DNA from: an uncultured Clostridia bacterium
GTDB lineage: Bacteria > Bacillota > Clostridia > Christensenellales > Borkfalkiaceae
Direction: 5' to 3'
Assembly: GCA_949286835.1 (NCBI GenBank)
Contig: CASEDP010000003.1
Coordinates: 1-64,000, forward strand
DNA: 64,000 nt
Shown here: piece by piece, positions 35,598 through 43,936 of the stretch
Layout: each line of letters starts with the position of its first letter
Numbering within the stretch: position 1 is the first letter of the stretch
Made by a program: the position numbers and the translations under genes
Notes under the pieces: generated by a model
Told to the model about the DNA's origin: nothing
Seen by the model: the letters and a program-made list of their open reading frames with translations, nothing else
Databases searched by the model: none

Positions 35598-35626
35598 ATT
35601 ATATATACTTTCTGTGCCCGTGTCAA
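35598..35626 (-). promoter_or_regulatory. Consensus promoter of the ligase-like gene
   Basis: Minus strand TTGACA (35621-35626), 17-bp spacer, TATAAT (35598-35603): a perfect match to the sigma-A consensus. Confidence 0.88.
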
Positions 35627-35840
35627 TATTTAAGATAAAATGTGTCCGCGACTATATTTTATGTTTCAAAGATGTAATAAATAGCCGCACAACTGCAAAC
35701 GATTGCCAAATTTTACTCAGTGCTAACATTTCTTACCGTTTTTACGTCAAAAATCGCCGTCGTCAGATGTCGCAGACTGTCGCTTTTCGACGCAGACGCC
35801 AAAATGTACAACGCTTTTTGCGCCTTATTTTACAATGTTA

Positions 35841-35869
35841 TTGACATCATAATGCAAAAACAGTATAAT
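35841..35869 (+). promoter_or_regulatory. Consensus promoter of the AEC carrier gene
   Basis: TTGACA (35841-35846), 17-bp spacer, TATAAT (35864-35869): perfect consensus. Confidence 0.88.
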
Positions 35870-35898
35870 ATCAGCGGAATTTGTTTCGGGAGTTAGCG

Positions 35899-36981
35899 AT
35901 GTTCCAGATTTTCTTGACCGCCATAAACGCAATACTGCCAATAGTCCTCTTAATTCTCCTGGGCTATGTGCTCAAGCGCATAGGTTTTCTCACCAAAGAG
36001 TTTTTAAAAATAGGCAACAAGCTGGTTTTCAACGTCTGTCTGCCCGCAATGCTCTTCATAAACATCTACAGCATAGACGATTTTGCCGCCGTCGACTGGG
36101 GGCTGGTGATCTACTGCGTCGTCGCCGTGTTCGTCATCTTCGGCATAGGGCTCGTCGTCAGCGTGCTGACTACAGGGGACAACCGCAGGAGGGGAGTAAT
36201 TCTCCAGTGCACGTACCGCAGCAATTTTGCAATTATCGGCATATCCCTCGCCGCGTCGCTTGCAGGTCACGCCGCTGGCGCGGAGGAGACGGTGAACGGC
36301 GTCGTGGCAATCATTCAGGCGTTTACCATTCCCATATTCAACATACTCGCGGTAATATCCCTCTCAGTATTTGTCGGCAAGCCCGAAGCGCAGACGGATG
36401 AAAACGGAATGCTCGTAAAGACAGAGAGAAAGCACACCGACGTAAAGTCGATATTGCTCGGCATAATAAAGAACCCGCTCATAATAGGCATACTCATAGG
36501 GCTTGCGTTCGTCGGGCTGCGCTATGCCGAGGTCGCGCTCTTCGGCTCTCCGGCGCCTTTCACGCTTAAGGGCAACCTCACATTCCTCTATAATACAATC
36601 AACAACTTAAAGCAGGTAACAACGCCCCTCGCTCTCATAATTCTCGGCGGACAGTTCGAGTTCTCCGCCGTAAAGGGAATGACGAAGGAGATTGTCGTCG
36701 GCACGGTGTTCCGAATAGTGGTTGCACCCCTTCTCGGCGTCGGCTGCGCGATACTTTTAAGCGAGTTCACGCCGCTTGTCAGCTTCGGACAGACCGAATA
36801 TCCCGCTCTCATCTCGCTCTTCGGCACGCCTGTCGCCGTCTCCAGCGCGATAATGGCGGCGGAGATGCGCAACGACGAACAGCTTGCGGGTCAGCTCGTA
36901 GTGTGGACGAGCATATTGTCCATATTCACCCTGTTTATACAGGTATTCATACTTATGTCCGCGGGGCTGCTCGCGGTATAG
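35899..36981 (+). CDS. AEC (auxin efflux carrier) family transporter
   Basis: Ten-TM carrier of 360 aa. The PF03547 pattern is clear: ILPIVLLILLGYVLKRIGFL at the start, NKLVFNVCLPAMLF, the second-half repeat with TPLALIILGGQF and LFGTPVAVSSAIMA at the end. Bacterial members carry malonate, malate or similar organic acids. ATG 35899 has GGGAG six bases upstream; an upstream in-frame codon at 35881 lies before that site. Single-gene unit with a perfect promoter. Confidence 0.85.
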   Translation: MFQIFLTAINAILPIVLLILLGYVLKRIGFLTKEFLKIGNKLVFNVCLPAMLFINIYSIDDFAAVDWGLVIYCVVAVFVIFGIGLVVSVLTTGDNRRRGVILQCTYRSNFAIIGISLAASLAGHAAGAEETVNGVVAIIQAFTIPIFNILAVISLSVFVGKPEAQTDENGMLVKTERKHTDVKSILLGIIKNPLIIGILIGLAFVGLRYAEVALFGSPAPFTLKGNLTFLYNTINNLKQVTTPLALIILGGQFEFSAVKGMTKEIVVGTVFRIVVAPLLGVGCAILLSEFTPLVSFGQTEYPALISLFGTPVAVSSAIMAAEMRNDEQLAGQLVVWTSILSIFTLFIQVFILMSAGLLAV

Positions 36982-37086
36982 GCGGGGCTTCCCGTATAAA
37001 GGCGCGCGCGGAATGTGATTGGTTTTCAATGCGGTGAAAATGCCTTTCACGCGGCGGCGCATATAAAAATTTATGCCCCCGCGCGC

Positions 37087-37115
37087 TTGACTTAAAGGCG
37101 CCGTCGGGGTAAAAT
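37087..37115 (+). promoter_or_regulatory. Promoter of the DUF2798 gene
   Basis: TTGACT (37087-37092), 17-bp spacer, TAAAAT (37110-37115). Confidence 0.75.
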
Positions 37116-37210
37116 ATACCTGCATCGGATGGTCATATTGGAAACGGAAATCTTCGGATGATTTTGAACAACACAGAGTGGTGCAAAGTCAATTATCCGG
37201 AGGTTTTTTT

Positions 37211-37732
37211 ATGCCCAAATCGCTCTTGCAGGAAATAGTCTTTACGGTGCTTATGGTGCTTGTAATGGTCTATGCAATGATATGTTACAACATTGCGCTC
37301 AACATCGGGGGAATGACCAACGAGGTCTTTCTGATGGCGCTTGAGGAGCTTCTTATAATGGCGCCCATAGCGTTCGTGCTCGACTTATGCCTTGTCGGCT
37401 TTCTTGCAAAGAAGATAACTCTTTCAATCTTCAGCCCCCAAAGGGATAACACCTTTTTCATCGTACTCGGCATATCGTCGGTTTCCGTGCTCTTTATGTG
37501 CCCTTTGATGAGCCTTATTGCAACGCTGCTCTTCAAGGACGCGGGCAGTCAGTTCGTGGCAGTATGGTTTCAGACCACGGCGCTCTGCTGGCAGCTCTTC
37601 GTCGCGGGACCCGTCGTAAGGAAGCTCTTTGCCCTTCTTCTCAGGGCATACAATGCCGCCATTGCAAAAATTCGCCGCAACAGGGGCGGGGATAAGCCTT
37701 CCGGAGAAGACGCGGAGCAGATGACCATATAG
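37211..37732 (+). CDS. DUF2798-type membrane protein
   Basis: A 173-aa protein with four TM helices in two similar halves. The start MPKSLLQEIVFTVLMVLVMVYAMICYN and the segments GMTNEVFLMALEELLIMAPIAFVLD and FVAVWFQTTALCWQLFVAGPVVRKLF are typical of duplicated DUF2798 proteins of Clostridia. ATG 37211 has CCGGAGG seven bases upstream. The charged tail (about 150-173) is likely cytoplasmic. Function unknown. Confidence 0.8.
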   Translation: MPKSLLQEIVFTVLMVLVMVYAMICYNIALNIGGMTNEVFLMALEELLIMAPIAFVLDLCLVGFLAKKITLSIFSPQRDNTFFIVLGISSVSVLFMCPLMSLIATLLFKDAGSQFVAVWFQTTALCWQLFVAGPVVRKLFALLLRAYNAAIAKIRRNRGGDKPSGEDAEQMTI

Positions 37733-37837
37733 GACGCTGCCGCGCAGGACGTAAAGCTTTCCGCGGAGGAAAGCTTAAAAGGCGGCGAGGAGCGCGTCCT
37801 TTAAGGCACGCCTCATTAAAATTATACATAGTTACAC

Positions 37838-37882
37838 GCCCGCCCCTGCCGAAGAAAAGCGGCAGGGGCGGGCTTTGTTTTG
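37838..37882 (+). terminator. Terminator before the ABC exporter operon
   Basis: Stem GCCCGCCCCTGCCG (14 bp, loop about 8) followed by TTTGTTTTG. Confidence 0.85.
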
Positions 37883-37899
37883 TTGCGCAGGCAAAGCGG

Positions 37900-37928
37900 T
37901 TGACAATATCTTCGCGCGGTGATACAAT
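37900..37928 (+). promoter_or_regulatory. Promoter of the ABC exporter operon
   Basis: TTGACA (37900-37905), 17-bp spacer, TACAAT (37923-37928). Confidence 0.8.
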
Positions 37929-37958
37929 TCAAAAAACGCGTAAAAGGAGGACGGGTAT

Positions 37959-39740
37959 ATGTTGTTCGGCAGACACATAAACAGGTACTATCTCAGGTAC
38001 TCGTGGATACTTCTAATCGGCATAGCCGCGCTCGTCCTCGTCGACTGGTTCCAGCTCAAAGTTCCCGAACTCTACCGTATGGTCATTAACGGAATGAACA
38101 CGGGATATGTGGCGGTCAACGGGCAGGTTGTGCCCTTCGATACGGCATTTTTGCTGAATGAAATCTGCCTGCCGCTCATCTTCGTCATACTCGCAATGGT
38201 GACGGGCAGATTTTTGTGGCGCGTCTGCTTTTTCGGCTCTTCGATAGGGGTGGAAACCGACCTCCGCAACAGGATGTTCGACCGCTGCAAGGGGCTTTCG
38301 CAGCAGTATTTCAGGGAAAACAAGGTCGGCAATATGATGTCGCTGTTCACCAACGATTTAGAGACCGTGCAGGATTGTTTCGGCGACGGCGTCCTGATGC
38401 TGTGCGACGCAACGTTTTTAGGGCTTCTCACCGTCTTTAAGATGTGGAAGATGGACGTTATTCTCACCCTTCTCTCGCTCATACCAATGGCGCTGCTTAT
38501 GTGCAGCGGCGCAATCATTGCGCGGTATATGATGAAGAAATGGGCGCTTCGCCAGCAGGCATTTTCCGACCTATCGGACTTTTCTCAGGAAAGTTTTTCG
38601 GGCATATCCGTCATAAAGGCGTTCGTAAAAGCGGGGGCGGAGCTTATGTCCTTCCGCCGCCTGAACAGGCGCAATGAGGATGTCAATGTCGACTATACCC
38701 GCGCGGCAACCCTCCTCAACATAACCGTTACGCTCTTTGTAGAGGCGGTAATATGTATAATTTTAGGCTACGGCGGCTATCTCGTGTATGCGGGCACGTT
38801 CGACGCGGGGCAGCTCGTCGAATACATAGGCTATTTTTCTACAATCGTATGGCCTGTTATGGCGGTCTCGCAGCTAATCGAGATGACTTCCCGCGGGAAG
38901 GCGTCTTTGCGGCGCATAGGCGAACTCCTCGACGCCCGCCCCGACATTTGCGACAAAAGCGGCGCGGAGGAGCTTTCAAACCCGAGGGGAGAGATAGAGT
39001 TCAGGTCGCTTTCCTTCACCTATCCGGACGGCGAAATTCCCGCGCTCGACGGTATGAGCTTTAAGATAGCGGCGGGCGAGCACGTCGGCATAGTCGGCAG
39101 GACGGGAGCGGGCAAGACTACCATTGCCGACCTCATACTAAGGGCGTACAACGTGCCCGACGGCACGCTCTTTCTGGACGGAAAGGACGTAAACTCGCTG
39201 ACCGTAAGCAGCGTGAGGGCGGCTTGCGCCTACGTCCCGCAGGACAATTTTCTCTTCGGCGACAGCATTGCAAACAATATAGCCTTTGCCGCGGACGGCA
39301 CGGACGCCGACCGCATAGCCCAAGTCGCCCGCCTCGCCGCAGTCGACGGCGACATACGCGAGTTCCCCGAAGGCTATGCCACGATAACGGGCGAAAGGGG
39401 CGTCACGCTTTCGGGCGGGCAGAAGCAGCGCATCTCTCTTGCCAGGGCGTATTTGAAGGACGCCGCCGTGCTCCTTCTCGACGACGCCGTCTCCGCCGTG
39501 GATACTTCGACGGAGAGGGAAATTCTCTCAAATATCCGCAATTTCCGCCGCGGCAGAACGACCGTACTCATCGCGCACCGCATCTCTACGGTTGCGGATA
39601 TGGACAGAATAATCTTCATCTCGGAGGGCAGGGTCGTCGCCACGGGGCGGCACGAAGAGCTGTGCCGCACCTGCCCCGAATACGCAAGGATAGTCGACTT
39701 GCAGCGGCTCGAGGAAGAGGGGAGGGAACACAATGGCTGA
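37959..39740 (+). CDS. ABC exporter, half with the degenerate ATP site
   Basis: Type IV (exporter-fold) half-transporter of 593 aa: six TM helices (about 15-330) and one ATPase domain (about 345-580). Walker A GRTGAGKTT, signature LSGGQKQ and switch His in IAHRIST are present. The residue after Walker B is Asp (LLLDDAVSAVD), not the catalytic Glu. That matches one partner of heterodimeric exporters such as BmrC/BmrD and TM287/288, where one ATP site is non-hydrolytic. It overlaps the next gene by eight bases. Cargo unknown; drugs or lipids are typical. Confidence 0.88.
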   Translation: MLFGRHINRYYLRYSWILLIGIAALVLVDWFQLKVPELYRMVINGMNTGYVAVNGQVVPFDTAFLLNEICLPLIFVILAMVTGRFLWRVCFFGSSIGVETDLRNRMFDRCKGLSQQYFRENKVGNMMSLFTNDLETVQDCFGDGVLMLCDATFLGLLTVFKMWKMDVILTLLSLIPMALLMCSGAIIARYMMKKWALRQQAFSDLSDFSQESFSGISVIKAFVKAGAELMSFRRLNRRNEDVNVDYTRAATLLNITVTLFVEAVICIILGYGGYLVYAGTFDAGQLVEYIGYFSTIVWPVMAVSQLIEMTSRGKASLRRIGELLDARPDICDKSGAEELSNPRGEIEFRSLSFTYPDGEIPALDGMSFKIAAGEHVGIVGRTGAGKTTIADLILRAYNVPDGTLFLDGKDVNSLTVSSVRAACAYVPQDNFLFGDSIANNIAFAADGTDADRIAQVARLAAVDGDIREFPEGYATITGERGVTLSGGQKQRISLARAYLKDAAVLLLDDAVSAVDTSTEREILSNIRNFRRGRTTVLIAHRISTVADMDRIIFISEGRVVATGRHEELCRTCPEYARIVDLQRLEEEGREHNG

Positions 39741-41622
39741 GTACTATCCTCTTTTGGTTGCGGGCGGCATAATCGGCGCCGTCTCCGCGGCGTTCATTGC
39801 GGCATATGCCGCGGTCAGATGCAGGGATAAGACTGCACAGACGGGCAGGAATATGGGCGACGGCGAGATTATCCGCCGCCTCGCCGTCTACGCAAAGCCA
39901 TATTGGAAGAGCTTTCTCTTCGTCGCCGTCTGCCTCATATTCTCGATATCCTTCGACGTGCTCTCGCCCCTTTTAATCAGCTATGTCTCGGGGCTCGTCA
40001 AGTCGCAGTTCGAACTTGCGGAGCTGTTTGCGATAGTCGGGGCGTATGCCGCCGTGCTCGCCCTGTCGCTTGCAAGCACCTACGTGCAGGCGATAGTGCT
40101 CCAGCGCACCGGTCAGCGCATAGTCTCGGCGCTCAGGGAGGAGCTGTTTGCGCACATAGAAAGTCTGTCGCACGCGCAGCTCAACTCTACGCCCGTCGGC
40201 AAGCTCGTCACGAGGGTGACGAACGACACCCACGCGATATCTATGATGTTCACTAACGTCCTCGCAACGCTCGTCAAGAACGCGTTCGTAATATGCGGCG
40301 TGTTCGTGGCTATGCTATGCCTCAACTATCTGCTCACGCTCGTCGTGCTGTGTTTTCTGCCCTTCATAGTGCTGTTCACGCTGGTTTTCCGCACCTTCTC
40401 GCGCAGGGCGTACAGAAAGGTAAAGGACGGCACTACGGACATAAATTCCTTCCTCTCCGAAAATCTTTCGGGTATCAAGGTAACGCAGTCGTTCAACCGC
40501 GAGGACGCCAAAATGCGCCAGTTCGGCGTGCGCAACAGAGAGCTCGCGTCGGCAAAGATGCAAGAAGTGTTCGTGTTCGCCATATTCCGCCCGCTCGTCT
40601 ATATGCTGTACATAACCTCCGTGCTCTGCCTCCTTTACATAGGCGGTAAGGGGTACATAGACGGACTATCAATCTTCGGACAGCCCATTACCAGCGAGAT
40701 AGTCGTCGCGTTTTATATGTACATAACCGAATTTTTCAACCCCATAATCAACCTCGCAGAACAGTTCAGCCAGCTTCAGTCGGCGTTCGCCTCGGCAGAA
40801 AAGATCTTCGCCGTTATGGACATAGTTCCCGAAATAGTCGACGGCGAGGATGCCGTTTCTCCAGAAAGGATAGAAGGCGACATAGAATTCAGGGACGTCT
40901 GGTTTGCCTACTCCGGCGAAGATTGGGTGTTGCGCGGCGTGTCGTTTAAAGTCAGGGCGCGCGAAACGGTTGCTTTCGTCGGCGCTACGGGCAGCGGCAA
41001 GACGACAATTCTCTCCCTCATATGCCGTAACTACGACGTGCAGAGAGGGTGCATACTCATAGACGGCAGGGACATAAAGAGCATTAAAATCTCCGCGCTC
41101 CGCCGGCGCTTCGGACAGATGCTCCAGGACGTATTTCTCTTTTCGGGTACGATAAGGAGCAACATAACGCTGGGCGACGACTTCTCCGAGGAGGAGATAA
41201 TAAGGGCGTGCGACTACGTAAACGCCACCCCGTTCATCTCAAAGCTCCCGCGCGGACTGGACGAAGAGGTCAGGGAGAGGGGCAACAACTTCTCCGCGGG
41301 ACAGAGGCAGCTTCTGTCGTTTGCGCGCACCGTTATACATTCGCCGTCGGTGATGATACTCGACGAGGCGACGGCAAACATAGACACGCAGACGGAGGCG
41401 CTCATTCAGAGTTCGCTCGGCAGAATGAAGAGCATAGGCACAATGCTCATCGTCGCGCACAGGCTGTCCACCATACGCAACGCCGACAACATAATAGTGC
41501 TGTCGCACGGCAGAATTGCAGAACAGGGCACGCACGAAAGCCTTATGGCGCTCGGCGGCAGGTATGCAAAACTCTATACCGTTCAGGCGCACAGACAACG
41601 CATAAGCGAGGGCGGGTATTGA
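39733..41622 (+). CDS. ABC exporter, half with the canonical Walker B
   Basis: Partner half-transporter, 629 aa. An extra N-terminal TM helix (about 7-28) precedes the six-helix core (about 50-355) and the ATPase domain (about 375-620). Walker A GATGSGKTT, signature FSAGQRQL (Ser-Ala instead of Ser-Gly), Walker B with Glu in MILDEATANID and switch His in VAHRLSTI are seen. Together with the preceding half it should form one asymmetric exporter. The neighbouring genes do not reveal the cargo. Confidence 0.88.
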   Translation: MAEYYPLLVAGGIIGAVSAAFIAAYAAVRCRDKTAQTGRNMGDGEIIRRLAVYAKPYWKSFLFVAVCLIFSISFDVLSPLLISYVSGLVKSQFELAELFAIVGAYAAVLALSLASTYVQAIVLQRTGQRIVSALREELFAHIESLSHAQLNSTPVGKLVTRVTNDTHAISMMFTNVLATLVKNAFVICGVFVAMLCLNYLLTLVVLCFLPFIVLFTLVFRTFSRRAYRKVKDGTTDINSFLSENLSGIKVTQSFNREDAKMRQFGVRNRELASAKMQEVFVFAIFRPLVYMLYITSVLCLLYIGGKGYIDGLSIFGQPITSEIVVAFYMYITEFFNPIINLAEQFSQLQSAFASAEKIFAVMDIVPEIVDGEDAVSPERIEGDIEFRDVWFAYSGEDWVLRGVSFKVRARETVAFVGATGSGKTTILSLICRNYDVQRGCILIDGRDIKSIKISALRRRFGQMLQDVFLFSGTIRSNITLGDDFSEEEIIRACDYVNATPFISKLPRGLDEEVRERGNNFSAGQRQLLSFARTVIHSPSVMILDEATANIDTQTEALIQSSLGRMKSIGTMLIVAHRLSTIRNADNIIVLSHGRIAEQGTHESLMALGGRYAKLYTVQAHRQRISEGGY

Positions 41623-41647
41623 CTTTTGCCCTGCTTTCGTGTACTAT
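41619..41647 (+). promoter_or_regulatory. Promoter at the end of the exporter operon
   Basis: TTGACT (41619-41624), 17-bp spacer, TACTAT (41642-41647). The -35 overlaps the stop codon of the exporter, so the next small gene can be transcribed on its own. Confidence 0.65.
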
Positions 41648-41673
41648 GTAGACTGAAAGAGGAGGACGTAAAT

Positions 41674-42078
41674 ATGGAAGAGATGCCCGTCGCGCCCGTA
41701 AGGCGCGTAAATAAACTTGCGGTTACGGCGTTTGTGCTTGCAATCGTCGCGGTTGCCGTCTGGATATTTGCCATATGCGTCTACTACGACGCGCTTGCGC
41801 TGGTTGCAAACGGCACGGACGTCAACACGCAGGGCGGCTCTGCACTGGTCGTCGCTTTTGCCTCGACGTTGGGCGCGGTTGCCGTCCTCTCAATTGCCTT
41901 CATAGTCCTGAGCTTTGCGGACATCATCTCGCTCGTCGGGCTGGCGCTCGCCGCCGTCGCGGTAAAGAGGCGGGGGCAATATCCCAAACTCGTCGTCCTC
42001 GCGTTTGTCGCGCTCGCGCTCGTCGCCGCGGTGATAGTGCTCTCGGTGCTCGTCTTTGCGGGCGTGTTCAGGCTGTAA
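41674..42078 (+). CDS. Small membrane protein after the exporter
   Basis: A 134-aa protein with three predicted TM helices (about 14-36, 55-95 and 105-132), with basic residues before the first (PVRRVNK) and between the last two (VKRRGQYPK). The start ATG 41674 has GAGGAGG upstream. No family recognised. It may be an accessory of the exporter or a separate small membrane protein. Confidence 0.6.
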   Translation: MEEMPVAPVRRVNKLAVTAFVLAIVAVAVWIFAICVYYDALALVANGTDVNTQGGSALVVAFASTLGAVAVLSIAFIVLSFADIISLVGLALAAVAVKRRGQYPKLVVLAFVALALVAAVIVLSVLVFAGVFRL

Positions 42079-42108
42079 ACTGTACAAATAACGATATGGA
42101 ATAAAGGG

Positions 42109-42138
42109 AGCGGAGCCGAATTGAAATTCGGCTCCGCT
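42109..42138. terminator. Hairpin between convergent genes
   Basis: Inverted repeat AGCGGAGCCGAATT/AATTCGGCTCCGCT with almost no loop, without a long T run. Likely shared terminator. Confidence 0.55.
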
Positions 42139-42149
42139 TCGCTGTTATT

Positions 42150-42866
42150 TCAGTTTTTAATCAGATCTTTGATGACCTCGCCTGCGGCAATCAGCCCCGC
42201 AACAGACGGCACAAAACTTATGCTCCCCGGGGTCTGCCTGCGCGTCGGGTCGGGCAGTACGCCGTCGGACAGGACGGGCGCAATTGCCTTTTCGGTCGAA
42301 TATACGACTTTAAGCGCCTTTACGCCGCGCTTTTTCAGTTCGGAGCGCATCACCCGCGCAAGGGGGCAGCCGCTCGTTTCATATATGTCCGCCACGCGGA
42401 AGGCGGTGGGGTCAAGCTTGTTGCCCGCGCCCATACAGCTGATCACCGGCACGCCCGCCGCCTGCGCGCGCATAACTATGTATATCTTTGCCGTCACGGT
42501 ATCCACCGCGTCCACCACGTAGGAATAGCTTTCAAAGTCAAAGTCCGCCGCGCTTTCGGGCAGGTAAAAGGCGTTTCTGCACTCTGCTTCGGCAAGGGGA
42601 TTTATGTCGAGTATGCGCTCTTTCATCACCTCGGTTTTCAGCCTTCCAACCGTGCTGTGCAGGGCGATAATCTGTCTGTTTATGTTGGAAAGCGAAACGC
42701 GGTCGTTGTCTACAAGCACAAACCTGCCCACACCCGCGCGGGCAAGCGCCTCTGCGGCAAAGCCGCCTACGCCGCCTATGCCGAAAATTGCGACCCTGCT
42801 CTCATTTAGTTTTTCAATGGCGCGTTCGCCCGTAATCAGGGCGGTGCGCACAAATTCTTCGCGCAT
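42150..42866 (-). CDS. tcdA: tRNA threonylcarbamoyladenosine dehydratase (TcdA/CsdL)
   Basis: ThiF/E1-like enzyme of 238 aa that uses ATP to cyclise t6A37 of tRNA to ct6A. The nucleotide loop is GIGGVGG, then VDNDRVSLSNINRQ (the typical DxDxVxxSNxNRQ), VVDAVDTV and GCPLARVMRSELKKRGV, which marks TcdA rather than ThiF or MoeB. I start at ATG 42866 because the promoter -10 lies only two bases before the upstream ATG 42899, which would not be in the mRNA. Monocistronic. Confidence 0.87.
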   Translation of the reverse strand: MREEFVRTALITGERAIEKLNESRVAIFGIGGVGGFAAEALARAGVGRFVLVDNDRVSLSNINRQIIALHSTVGRLKTEVMKERILDINPLAEAECRNAFYLPESAADFDFESYSYVVDAVDTVTAKIYIVMRAQAAGVPVISCMGAGNKLDPTAFRVADIYETSGCPLARVMRSELKKRGVKALKVVYSTEKAIAPVLSDGVLPDPTRRQTPGSISFVPSVAGLIAAGEVIKDLIKN

Positions 42867-42901
42867 TGCAATTGCCTTTTTCAAGTGTTTTTTATGCATA
42901 T

Positions 42902-42930
42902 ATTATACCCGCGAAAGCGCCCCTTGTCCA
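42902..42930 (-). promoter_or_regulatory. Promoter of tcdA
   Basis: Minus strand TGGACA (42925-42930), 17-bp spacer, TATAAT (42902-42907). Confidence 0.7.
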
Positions 42931-43047
42931 CAAAAATTGTGCCGAAAGTCGTCTTTAGCAGCGTTTTGATGGCGGAAAGCGACGTGACGGAGCGGGGAAA
43001 GGGGCGAATAATTTTGTCGCCCATGACTGTAAATTTTTGCGGCGGGG

Positions 43048-43075
43048 TTGATTTTGTAAAAAAATATGATATAAT
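43048..43075 (+). promoter_or_regulatory. Promoter of the KDPG aldolase gene
   Basis: TTGATT (43048-43053), 16-bp spacer, TATAAT (43070-43075). Confidence 0.7.
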
Positions 43076-43119
43076 CAAATAAGTAACAACAAAATAATTT
43101 TGGGCTATGGAGGAAAAGT

Positions 43120-43740
43120 ATGACCAATCAGGAAAAATTAGAACAGATTAAGAGTATGAAGCTCGTTCCCGTAGTAGTGCTCAACAGCATAGAGGAAACG
43201 CTTCCCAAGATGCAGGCGCTCGTCAACGGCGGACTTCCCTGCGCAGAGATAACTTTCCGTACCGCTTGCGCGGAGGAGGCAATCAAGCTGACGGTAAAGA
43301 ACTTCCCCGATATGTTCGTCGGCGCGGGCACGGTAATCAACCGCGACCAGTGCGAAAGGGCAATTGCCGCAGGCTCCAAGTTCATAGTATCTCCCGGCTT
43401 CTCCGAGGAGGTTGCAGACTGCTGCGCCGAACACGATATGCTCTATCTTCCCGGCATTGTCACCCCTACGGAGGCTATGGCGGCAATCGCAAAGGGACTT
43501 ACCACGCTCAAGTTTTTCCCCGCGTCCAACTACGGCGGGCTCAAGACCATAAAGGCAATCTGCGCGGCGTTCCCCTATCTTCACATTATGCCCACCGGCG
43601 GCATTTCGGAGGCAAACGTCCTCGAATACCTCGCATACGATAAGATCATCGCCTGCGGCGGAAGCTGGATGATGAACGGCGCTCCCGAAGAGATAGAGGC
43701 AAAGACAAAGGCGGCTGTCGCACTTGTAAAGAACGCATAA
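43120..43740 (+). CDS. eda: 2-dehydro-3-deoxyphosphogluconate (KDPG) aldolase
   Basis: Class I aldolase of 206 aa that splits KDPG to pyruvate and glyceraldehyde-3-phosphate. The Schiff-base Lys131 is in TTLKFFPAS, the general base Glu43 and Arg47 are in AEITFRT, and GAGTV and PTGGI are the phosphate-site motifs. It is the last step of the hexuronate route begun by the module at 17-24 kb, though it stands 19 kb away as a single gene. The KDG kinase that would supply KDPG is not in the window. Confidence 0.9.
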   Translation: MTNQEKLEQIKSMKLVPVVVLNSIEETLPKMQALVNGGLPCAEITFRTACAEEAIKLTVKNFPDMFVGAGTVINRDQCERAIAAGSKFIVSPGFSEEVADCCAEHDMLYLPGIVTPTEAMAAIAKGLTTLKFFPASNYGGLKTIKAICAAFPYLHIMPTGGISEANVLEYLAYDKIIACGGSWMMNGAPEEIEAKTKAAVALVKNA

Positions 43741-43770
43741 ACTTACCTGACGGACAAAACATTTGTCGCG

Positions 43771-43797
43771 GCGCGGGCGGTATTTTTCCGCCCGCGC
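43771..43797 (+). terminator. Hairpin after eda
   Basis: Stem GCGCGGGCGG/CCGCCCGCGC with loop TATTTTT. No T run follows, so termination is uncertain. Confidence 0.45.
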
Positions 43798-43877
43798 TCA
43801 ATTTGTGTTAAAAATTAAAGGCGGGACAATACATTTTAACAGTCAATGCGCTTCCATAAATTATATGGGCAATTATA

Positions 43878-43906
43878 TTGACCGCGGCGGCGGGCTGTGA
43901 TATAAT
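43878..43906 (+). promoter_or_regulatory. Promoter of nadA
   Basis: TTGACC (43878-43883), 17-bp spacer, TATAAT (43901-43906). Confidence 0.8.
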
Positions 43907-43928
43907 TCCTACAATAAAGATAGGAAAT
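43904..43928 (+). promoter_or_regulatory. Candidate Rrf2 operator at the nadA promoter
   Basis: Inverted repeat AATTCCTA (43904-43911), N9, TAGGAAAT (43921-43928), overlapping the -10 and the transcription start. The same arms and the same 9-base spacing recur before the cysteine desulfurase gene. Confidence 0.65.
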
Positions 43929-43936
43929 ATTTTGTT

